From: an uncultured Gemmatimonadales bacterium
Lineage (GTDB): Bacteria > Gemmatimonadota > Gemmatimonadetes > Longimicrobiales > Gaopeijiaceae
Direction of reading: 5' to 3'
Length of the DNA: 5,691 nucleotides
NCBI GenBank assembly: GCA_937982605.1
Contig: CALJLC010000152.1
Coordinates: 1-5,691, forward strand
In this document: one piece after another, positions 1 through 5,691 of the stretch
Position numbering within the stretch: position 1 is the first letter of the stretch
Layout of the letters: every line of letters starts with the position of its first letter
Notes under the pieces: model-generated
Databases searched by the model: none
The model's input: only the letters and a program-made list of their open reading frames with translations
Told to the model about the DNA's origin: nothing
Program-made: the position numbers and the translations under genes

Positions 1-2761
1 CGCGGCGGGTTGCCCGCCGATCGGGCACTCACCGGTCCGCAGCGCCCGCACGGGGTCGACGCGCGAGGCCCGGCGGGCCGGGAGGTACGTCGCGAGCGCC
101 GCGACTCCGGCCAGGAGCAGCGGCGCCGCCAGCAGCGAGAGCGGGCCGAGCGCGGCGACACCGAGCAGGAACGAGGTCGTGCCCAGGACCGAGCCGAGAC
201 CGACCGAGCCGGCGATGCCGACGGCGGCGCCGACGCCGATCAGCACGAGCCCGCTCCGGAGCACCATGCCGACCACCCGGCCCCGGTCCGCCCCCAGCGC
301 CAGGCGGATGCCCATCTCTCGGGTGCGCCGGGAGACGTTGTAGCTCACCATCCCGTAGAGCCCGGTGCAGGCGAGTACGAGCGCGAGGAGGCCGATGAGT
401 GTCAGCACGAGCGCCGCCATCCGGGGCAGGAAGTAGACGTAGCCGAGATGGTCGTCCATGGTGCCGACGTCGGCCATGAAGACGCGGTCGTCCTCCGCGA
501 GCGCCTCGCGTCGGATCAGCCCGGCCAGCTCCCCCGGCGGGGCGCTCCCCGTGGCGACGACCGTGAACGTCGGCGGGGCGCTCGCCTGGGCCATCGGTCG
601 ATAGAGGAAGGGCCGGGGTGCCTCTCCCAGGCTCCAGATCTTGGCGTTGCCCACGACCCCGACGACCGTGATCGGATCGGTCCCGTCGGCGTTGGGAAGG
701 AGCGTCCGTCCGACGGCGCTTTCCCCCGGCCAGTACAGGCGCGCCGCCGCCTGGCTCAGGATCGCGACCGGCGCCTCGCCCGTGCGGTCCGCCTCGGCGA
801 AGTCGCGGCCCTCGACCAGCTCGATGCCCATGGTCTCGAAGTAGCCGGGGGTCACCCGGGTGGTCTGGAGCTGGTGGCGGTTCTGGTTCGGGGGAGGCTC
901 GACGCCCGGCACGTCGAAGGAGAGCACCGTGTTGCCGAGGTCGAGCGGCATCCGGCTCGTGTACGCCACCGAGGTGACGCCGGGCTGCTCCCGCAGTCGC
1001 CGGAAGAGCGCCTCGTTGTACGCGGCCTGTTCCTCCTCGGAGAGCTCGGCAGGAGAGGTGTCGACGTCCACGACCGCTGCGATCCGGGTGTCGAAGCCTA
1101 GGTCGAGGTCGGTGGCCGACTGCAGGGAGCGGACGAAGAGCAGCGCCCCGAAGAGGAGGACGGTGGAGAGGGCCATCTGACCCGCGACGAGGAGACCTCT
1201 CGCGCCCACCTTGCGCCGTCCTCCGCTCGATCCGGCCTCGTCGCGCAGCGTAGCAGCGACGGGAGCGCGGGTGGCCTCGAGCGCCGGGGTCAGGCCGAAG
1301 AGGACCGCCGCCAGGACCGCGGCGGTGGCGGTGAAGAGGAGGAGCGGGACGTTGAGCCCGACCTCGAGCTCGATCGGGATCGGGATCGGCGGCTCGACGG
1401 AGGCGAGGGCGCGCACGGCGAGCTGACCGAGCGCGAGCCCCGCGGCGGCACCGAGCGAAGCGAGGACCAGCGACTCGACCACGAGCTGACGCACGATGGC
1501 CCGGTGGCCCGCGCCCATCGCCACGCGCACCGCCATCTCCTTGCGGCGGTCCGAGGCGCGGCTGAGAAGGAAGCCGGCGAGGTTCACGCACGCCACGAGA
1601 AGGACGAGGCCGACCGCCACGAAGAGCAGCGCGGCCATGGCGGTGAGCACGCCGTCGAAGTTCGGGTGCAGCCGAACCTCGGAGAGCTGGACCCCGGCCA
1701 GCCGGAAGCGGCTTCTGCGGTCCGGGTTCTCGGCCTGCCGCTCCGCGTCGATCCGCGCCGCGAGCGTCTGGACCGCGGCGAGCCTGGGCCGGCGGCACTC
1801 CGTCCCGCACCCGCCCGGAGATGGTGAAGTCCCCGCGGTTGAGCTTGTAGGGATCCAGGTGCGGGTGCGTCTGGAGCGGGACCCAGAAGTCGGTCCCGAT
1901 CCCCGGCGCCAGTCGACCCTTGAAGCTGTCGGGCGCCACGCCGACGACCGTGTACGGCCGACCGTTCATCCGGATCTCGGAGCCGACGACGGCGGGGTCC
2001 GCCGCGTACCGGCTCCTCCAGTAGTGGTGCCCGAGCACCACGACCGGGCGACCCGCGCCCTCCTGGTCGTCGTCCGGGGCGAGGACGCGACCGAGACCGG
2101 CCGAGACACCCATCACCTCGAAGTACGATCCGGAGACCATCTCCCCGAGCACCATCTCCGTCTCGCCCGAAGCACCCTCGAGGCGGGCGGTCAGCATGCT
2201 GTGATTGGTTACCTGCTCGAAGACGTCGGTCGCGCCCTCCTCGATGATCTCGAAGTTCCGGTACGAGTTGAAGAAGTGCCGGCCGTCGTCGGTGAGCGTG
2301 TAGACGTCGATCAGCGTCTCCGGCTCGTCCACGCCCCACTCCTGGAAGAGCACGGCGTGCACCAGCGAGAAGATCGCCGTGTTCGGCCCGATGCCGAGCG
2401 CCAGAGAAAGGACCGCCACCGCGGTGAAGCCCGGGGACTTGGCCAGGGTGCGCACCGCGAATCGAAGATCCTGAGCGAGCGACTGCATCATTCCGTCTCC
2501 TCTTCCCGAGCGCGGCGAGGCGCCGGGTGGCAGGGGCATGCCCCGGGTCTCGCTGCGCAGGCGCAGCAGGCTGGGTGAGAGCACGTCGCGCCAGTACTCC
2601 CTGCGGGCGCGGCGCGGGTCGCCGGCGGCGGTGGCGGCGAAGCGCTCCTCGAGGTCCCCGGCCAGCGGGTCGTGTACGTCCGCCGGCACCAGGAGTCGGA
2701 GTAGCGCGCGCGCCACCCACGGAGGGCGGGGGGCGCCTGCTCCGGAGCCGTGGGAGTCCAC
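1..2761 (-). CDS. MacB/FtsX-like double permease (ADOP family), frameshifted and cut by the window edge
   Basis: An inner-membrane permease of the 'acidobacterial duplicated orphan permease' type: two MacB/FtsX permease units in one chain and no ATPase gene beside it. I read 2761-1778 in one frame and 1776-1 in another; the second part has 592 codons without a stop and leaves the window. Numbered from GTG 2761, residues about 14-75 form a cytoplasmic permease-prefix region (GDLEERF, then RREYWRDVL). MMQSLAQDLRFAVRTL (about 91-106) opens permease unit 1, with a membrane helix at about 111-138, a periplasmic domain at about 140-365, and helices near 372-398, 422-448 and 469-490. Unit 2 begins near 519 (a helix at about 521-543), has its periplasmic domain at about 549-775, and helices from 781 on. 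Each unit has the family loop: RRKEMAVRVAMGAG and RTREMGIRLALGAD. VDPVRAL at about 901-907 is the usual C-terminal end, so little is missing. GTG 2761 has GGAG five bases upstream and follows the padR stop by one base. The substrate is unknown. The family call is strong; whether the gene is functional is open. Confidence 0.88.
1774..1786 (-). other. Frameshift point in the permease gene
   Basis: Reading leftward, the upstream frame gives ...RVRDGVPPAQAR and ends its family-like sequence at codon CGC (1780-1778). The next family-like residues, AVQTLAARIDAE, start one base out of phase at GCG (1776-1774). The usual permease pattern here is AQARAxLxxLAAR. Restoring two bases (GC) would give AQARAAVQTLAAR, which fits better than dropping one base. 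The lesion is therefore most likely a two-base loss in the alternating run GCTCGCCGCGG. No slippery heptamer or stimulatory structure is obvious, so programmed frameshifting is unlikely. Confidence 0.85.
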
Positions 2762-2762
2762 G

Positions 2763-3107
2763 TCAGCTCCGGCCTCCCGCCGGGGCCTCGTCCGATGCGT
2801 CGAGGCCCTCCCACAGGGCGTCCATGGCCTCACGCGCGGCTCGGAGCCCGTCGATGCCGGCCGGGAGGATCTCGAAGACCCGTTTGGCCTTGCCGCCGCG
2901 CACCGGCGTGGGGTCCGAGAGGCGGGAGCGCACGAGTCCCTTCTTCTCCAGCCGCACGAGCGTCACGTAGACCGCGCCCTGCGCCACCGACCGTCCCGTG
3001 CGCGCCTCCAGCTCGTCGCGCACGGAACCGCCGTACGCGTCGGCCTCGAGGCGCCACACTGCCAGGAGCACCTGCTGTTCGAAGTCGCTGGGGACGCCGG
3101 GAGCCAT
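2763..3107 (-). CDS. PadR-family transcriptional regulator
   Basis: A small winged-helix DNA-binding repressor of 114 residues, the usual length for the short PadR subfamily paired with ADOP permeases. Residues about 8-30 (FEQQVLLAVWRLEADAYGG) are helix 1 and the family start. Residues about 41-60 (SVAQGAVYVTLVRLEKKGLV) hold the recognition helix with the PadR pattern G-x-Y-x-x-L-x-R-L-E-x-K-G. The beta-wing follows with a Gly-Lys-rich turn (VRGGKAKRVFEIL, about 69-81). Residues about 83-104 form the C-terminal dimerisation helix. ATG 3107 has GGAGA six bases upstream (3114-3118). The stop (2765-2763) is one base before the permease GTG, so the two are almost certainly co-transcribed. It probably represses its own operon through the dyad at 3141-3155. 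The effector is unknown; members of the family respond to phenolics, drugs or other small molecules. Confidence 0.93.
   Translation of the reverse strand: MAPGVPSDFEQQVLLAVWRLEADAYGGSVRDELEARTGRSVAQGAVYVTLVRLEKKGLVRSRLSDPTPVRGGKAKRVFEILPAGIDGLRAAREAMDALWEGLDASDEAPAGGRS
2767..2770 (-). promoter_or_regulatory. Ribosome binding site fixing the permease GTG start
   Basis: GGAG lies five bases before GTG 2761-2759 and inside the last codons of padR. This spacing supports GTG as the start. The alternative in-frame ATG at 2833 would overlap padR by about 70 bases and add residues (RPWTPCGRASTHRT...) that look like padR read in another frame. Termination and re-initiation on the same mRNA (translational coupling) is likely. 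Confidence 0.6.
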
Positions 3108-3137
3108 GGCCCGTCTCCGCGGAAGAGTGCCGGTCGG

Positions 3138-3155
3138 ATTTTACATACGGTGTAA
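3138..3155 (-). promoter_or_regulatory. Probable padR operator overlapping its -10 region
   Basis: A perfect dyad TTACA-tacgg-TGTAA occupies 3141-3155. On the minus strand TAAAAT (3143-3138), a five-of-six match to a -10 box, overlaps it and would start transcription about 24 bases before the padR ATG. No good -35 box is seen. PadR proteins commonly bind dyads of TACA/ATGT type in their own promoters, so autorepression is the natural reading. The dyad is seen directly; its role is inferred. Confidence 0.55.
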
Positions 3156-3215
3156 TGAATACCCCGGTTTCGCGCCGCTCGAAAGGCGGCCGAGCGAGCT
3201 CCGTTCGACCTTCGT

Positions 3216-3230
3216 TCAACAAAGTGTTGA
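3216..3230. promoter_or_regulatory. Dyad TCAACA-N3-TGTTGA over the -35 box
   Basis: A perfect inverted repeat with six-base arms (3216-3221 and 3225-3230) around AAG. Its right arm overlaps TTGACA at 3227-3232, the likely -35 element of the fasciclin gene. A protein bound here would block RNA polymerase. It differs from the padR dyad, so a different regulator would be expected. Function is inferred from position only. Confidence 0.35.
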
Positions 3231-3256
3231 CAGATCGAGGAGGATGTTTAGGTTTT
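3227..3256 (+). promoter_or_regulatory. Candidate promoter of the fasciclin lipoprotein gene
   Basis: A perfect TTGACA (3227-3232) is followed after 16 bases by TAGGTT (3249-3254). The sigma-70 -10 match is weak (three of six). Read as a Bacteroidota-type promoter, TTG (3227-3229), 19 bases, then TAGGTTTT (3249-3256) fits TTG-N19-TAnnTTTG at all but the last base. Transcription would start near 3261, about 40 bases before ATG 3300. Confidence 0.5.
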
Positions 3257-3275
3257 ACTCCAACAAAACCTGAAC
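3246..3275. repeat. Inverted repeat at the -10/start region of the fasciclin gene
   Basis: GTTTAGGTTTT (3246-3256) and AAAACCTGAAC (3265-3275) form an 11-pair dyad with one T:G wobble and an eight-base loop. It covers the proposed -10 and transcription start. It is therefore better placed as an operator than as a complete mRNA hairpin. It is A+T-rich compared with its surroundings. Confidence 0.5.
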
Positions 3276-3286
3276 ACTCCTGCTAT

Positions 3287-3292
3287 GGGGGA
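3287..3292 (+). promoter_or_regulatory. Ribosome binding site selecting ATG 3300
   Basis: GGGGGA lies seven bases before ATG 3300. The upstream in-frame ATG 3285 has no purine-rich sequence before it (ACTCCTGCT). Starting at 3300 also gives a classical lipoprotein signal peptide (MFTRNALR, then a hydrophobic stretch). Confidence 0.55.
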
Positions 3293-3299
3293 TCTTCTC

Positions 3300-5523
3300 A
3301 TGTTCACTCGCAATGCTCTTCGCACCTCGGTGGCGGCGCTCGTCGCGCTGACGCTGGTGGCGTGCGACGACGACAACGGCACGGGTCCGGCAGAGCCGGG
3401 CTCGATCGCCGACATCGCGGCGGCCACCGGCGACGTCTCCACGCTGGCCACCGCGCTAGAGGCCGCCGGCCTCGTCGCCACGCTCGACGGTGCCGGACCG
3501 TTCACGGTCTTCGCGCCGGTCAACTCAGCCTTCGCCGGCCTCGACGCCGCGGTGCTCGAAGGCCTTCTGGCCGAGGGCAACGAGGATCTGCTCTCTCGGG
3601 TCCTCACCTTCCACGTGGTCGCGAGCGAGGCCTTCGCGGCCGATCTCTCCGATGGCCAGACGCTGACGACGGTCGAGGGCGGCACGCTCGAGGTCGGCAT
3701 CAGCGGCTCGACGGTCACGATCGACGGCGCCACCGTGATCACCGCCGACATCGAGGCGGCCAACGGCGTCATCCACCTCATCGACGACGTCCTGATTCCG
3801 TCGGACACCGACGTCTACGAGACCGCGGTGCTGACCGGGGGCACGACGACGCTCGCCTCGGCGGTCCTGGCGGCCGGGCTCGACGACGATCTCGCCGGCG
3901 TGGGTCCGTTCACCGTCTTCGCTCCGGTGAACTCCGCCTTCGCGGCGCTCGACGCGTACACGCTCGACGCGCTGCTCGAGACGGCCAACATCGCCATCCT
4001 CGAGCGCGTGCTCGGCTTCCACGTCATCGCCGGTCAGGCCGTGATGGCGGGTGACCTCACGGACGGCGGCATGGCCACCACGCTCGAGGGCGGCATGCTC
4101 ACCTTCGACCTCAGCGACGCGTCCGATCCGAAGGTCAACGGCGTCAGCATCACCGCCACCGACATCGAGGTCGAGAACGGCGTCATCCACCTCGTCGACG
4201 AGGTGATCCTGCCGGAGTTCGACATCGTCGAGACGGCGATCCTCACCGAGGGCTTCTCGACGCTCGTGGCGGCCGCCGACGCGGCCGACCTGGTGGGCGC
4301 GCTCTCGGATCCGGCGGCGAGCCTCACGGTCTTCGCGCCGACCAACGCGGCGTTCGAGGCGCTCGGCTCCACCGTCGAACTGCTCCTCGAGGAGGACAAC
4401 CAGGCGATCCTGGCCGACGTGCTGCTCTACCACGTCCTGGGCACCGAGGTGCTCTCGACGGCGCTCACCGACGGTGACGTGACCACCCTCGAGGGCGGCG
4501 ACGTGACGATCGACACGAGCGGCCCGACAGTGAACGGCGTGGCCATCACCGCCACCGACATCCAGACGTCCAACGGCGTCATCCACGTCATCGACGCGGT
4601 CCTCACGCAGGGTCTCGACGTCGTGCAGCGCGCGATCGTCACCGAGCAGACGGGTACGCTCGTGGACGCCATCGTCGCGGCTTCGACGAACGGAGCCGAG
4701 GACATCGCCGCGACGCTCTCCGGCGCCGGGCCCTTCACGGTCTTCGCGCCGATCAACGAGGCGTTCGAGGCGCTGGGCACGGATCGCCTGGAGGTCGTCC
4801 TCGATCCGGCCAACGCCGAGCTGCTCTCGGAGATCCTCCGCTACCACGTCATTCCGGGTGCCGCGGTCTACGCCGCGGACCTCACGGACGGCGGGATGGC
4901 CACGACGTACGACGGCCAGGACGTGATGTTCGACCTGTCGACGCCCGAGGATCCGAAGGTCAACGGCGCGAGCATCATCGCGACGGACATCGAGGTCTCC
5001 AACGGCGTCATCCACCTCATCGACGGCGTGCTCACCGAGACGCTCGACATCCCGCAGGTGGCCACGGTCGAGGGCTTCTCGACGCTCGTGGCGCCGGCGC
5101 CGGGCGCGCGCCCAGCCAAGGAGCGGTCGCGGCCCAAGGGACCCTGCCGAGGGCTTCTCGACGCTCGTCGAGGCGGTGGTCGCCGCCGGCCTGGACGACG
5201 ACCTGTCCTCGCCGAACGGACCCTTCACGGTGTTCGCACCCACGAACGAGGCGTTCGCGGCCCTGGGCACGCTGCCGACCGGCCAGGACCTGATCGACGT
5301 GCTGACGTACCACGTCGTCAACGCCGAGGTCGAGTCGTCCTCGCTCACCGACGGTCAGGTGGTCACCACGCTCAACGGCGCGACGTTCACGGTGAACATC
5401 TCCGGGAGCGACGTGACGATCACGGACCAGGCGGGCAACACCGTCAACGTGATCGGCACGGACGTGTCGGCCGAGAACGGCATCATTCACGTGATCGACG
5501 CCGTGATCATTCCGACTCCCTAG
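3300..5523 (+). CDS. Lipoprotein with five fasciclin (FAS1) domains, frame broken by a 79-bp insertion
   Basis: An exported, lipid-anchored protein built from tandem FAS1 domains, a fold usually linked to adhesion and cell-surface contacts. Residues 1-21 are a lipoprotein signal peptide with lipobox LVA-C22, followed by Asp-Asp-Asp and a Gly/Pro linker. Five FAS1 domains follow at about 36-167, 169-305, 307-437, 439-580 and 582-714. Each has the TVFAP(V/T/I)N-x-AF motif, a (Y/F)HV motif and a closing NGVIH(L/V)(I/V)D-type strand. The fifth ends NGIIHVIDAVIIPTP and stops at TAG 5521-5523. Codons 3300-5090 are in one frame. After a repeat-flanked insertion the domain continues one base out of phase from about 5166. 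Removing 79 bp gives exactly 714 codons and joins EGFSTLV to EAVVAAGLDDDL as in the other domains. As written, the first frame stays open to 5663, giving 787 residues with an Arg/Gly/His-rich tail instead of domain 5. There is no other membrane anchor. The ligand is unknown. Confidence 0.9.
3762..5025 (+). repeat. Exact DNA repeats between fasciclin domains
   Basis: The domains share exact DNA stretches as well as protein motifs. The strand-coding segment beginning AACGGCGTCATCCACC is identical over 25 bases at 3762-3786 (domain 1) and 5001-5025 (domain 4), and over 18 bases at 4176-4193 (domain 2). GATCCGAAGGTCAACGGCG occurs at 4125-4143 (domain 2) and 4950-4968 (domain 4). These two domains also share the DLTDGGMATT segment and an extra loop, so they look like a more recent duplicate pair. 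Such repeats favour domain gain or loss by recombination, and also assembly errors. Confidence 0.75.
5069..5168 (+). repeat. 21-bp direct repeats flanking a 58-bp insert in fasciclin domain 5
   Basis: The 21 bases starting CGAGGGCTTCTCGACG occur at 5069-5089 and again at 5148-5168, offset 79 bp. Between them, 5090-5147 does not resemble any fasciclin domain when translated. Seventy-nine is one more than a multiple of three, so the insert shifts the frame. Loss of one repeat copy plus the spacer restores domain 5. The same 21 bases also occur at 4247-4267 at the equivalent place in domain 3, where the match with the first copy extends to 25 bases. Confidence 0.88.
5090..5113. repeat. Two abutting 12-bp palindromes in the insert
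   Basis: GGCGCCGGCGCC (5090-5101) and GGGCGCGCGCCC (5102-5113) are each perfect palindromes and touch end to end. They begin directly after the first 21-bp repeat. The rest of the insert (5114-5147) has no recognisable coding or mobile-element signature. Confidence 0.7.
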
Positions 5524-5563
5524 GTAGCTTCCATAGCAAGCCACACATCCAGGGGTCGGCGGG

Positions 5564-5591
5564 CCCCCGGGGGGAAGTGCTCCCCCGGGGG
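5564..5591 (+). terminator. Probable terminator of the fasciclin gene
   Basis: A very stable hairpin 40 bases after the TAG. CCCCCGGGGGGA (5564-5575) pairs with TCCCCCGGGGG (5581-5591) around loop AGTGC, with one bulged G. It is followed by TTCCGTTATTC, a weak T-rich stretch, so it is an imperfect intrinsic terminator, as is common in G+C-rich genomes. Confidence 0.55.
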
Positions 5592-5691
5592 TTCCGTTAT
5601 TCGGGGGTCCCGACCGGCGCCCCCGGGCGCCTGCCGGAAACCCCCCGCCCGTGTTTCCAGTAGTACACGGTGCGAGGAACATGGCCGAACT
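5592..5691. other. Self-complementary G+C-rich tail without a gene
   Basis: No supportable coding region. CGGGGG (5602-5607) can pair with CCCCCG (5620-5625). Alternatively GGCGCC (5616-5621) can pair with GGCGCC (5626-5631). GGAAAC (5636-5641) pairs with GTTTCC (5653-5658). It may be a second terminator element or an extragenic palindrome cluster. A lone ATG at 5681 is too close to the edge to judge. Confidence 0.35.

Noticed and set aside
10..1101. Open frame of 363 codons opposite the permease gene.
   Set aside because: Its composition (Arg/Glu/Asp/His-rich, no hydrophobic core) is typical of the antisense frame of a G+C-rich gene, and the opposite strand has clear permease sequence.
1774..1786. 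Programmed +1 or -2 ribosomal frameshift in the permease.
   Set aside because: No slippery sequence, rare codon with stop context, or internal Shine-Dalgarno-like stimulator is seen, and the family is not known to use recoding.
3244..3273. A nine-codon leader ORF (ATG 3244 to TGA 3273) directly after GAGGAGG.
   Set aside because: The purine tract touches the ATG with no spacer, the proposed transcription start (about 3261) lies inside it, and the sequence is better explained by the inverted repeat.
3525..5348. Long open frame of 607 codons on the strand opposite the fasciclin gene.
   Set aside because: It is rich in Arg, Glu, Asp, Val and His with no fold-like pattern, and mirrors the repeated fasciclin codons. 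It is a high-G+C antisense shadow.
5090..5663. Alternative C terminus of the fasciclin protein as a genuine Arg/Gly/His-rich extension.
   Set aside because: The other frame encodes a complete, conserved fasciclin domain ending in a proper stop, so the open extension is most likely fortuitous.
5681..5691. ATG with GAGG upstream, possibly the start of the next rightward gene.
   Set aside because: Only three codons are visible and the spacing is three bases; it cannot be distinguished from chance.

Overview
The window is very G+C-rich and gene-dense. It looks like a bacterium of the Gemmatimonadota/Acidobacteriota kind. The reasons are a PadR-type regulator directly followed by an 'orphan' MacB/FtsX-like double permease, a pairing known to be greatly expanded in Acidobacteria and also common in Gemmatimonadota, and a Cys-Asp-Asp-Asp lipoprotein start followed by an acidic, Gly-rich linker. 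A possible TTG-N19-TAnnTTT promoter would fit the FCB superphylum, to which Gemmatimonadota belong. The taxonomy is an inference from gene content only.

Layout. Positions 1-3107 hold a leftward two-gene unit: a 114-residue PadR-like winged-helix repressor (3107-2763), then after a single base an ADOP-type permease starting at GTG 2761. The permease runs off the left edge near its C terminus and is broken by a one-base-equivalent frame change near 1777. The intergenic region 3108-3299 (192 bp) separates this unit from a divergent rightward gene. It carries a TTACA-N5-TGTAA dyad near the padR start, and two further dyads overlapping a TTGACA-type promoter for the rightward gene. Positions 3300-5523 encode a secreted lipoprotein with five tandem fasciclin (FAS1) domains. 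This gene is also out of frame, because of a 79-bp insertion at 5069-5168 flanked by 21-bp direct repeats. Removing exactly 79 bp restores a 714-residue protein. Positions 5524-5691 contain no supportable gene, but hold a strong GC hairpin (probable terminator) and further self-complementary sequence.

How the genes fit together. The PadR protein probably represses its own operon through the dyad just upstream, and so controls the permease. The fasciclin lipoprotein is a separate transcription unit, probably exported and lipid-anchored, with a likely role in adhesion or the cell surface. No ATPase gene for the permease is visible.

The most notable features are the two broken frames in otherwise excellent genes. 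The fasciclin lesion is a repeat-flanked insert whose loss would repair the gene exactly. It is either a reversible (phase-variable) or recent mutation, or an assembly artefact; raw reads would decide. I found no clear sign of a wholly new biological system.
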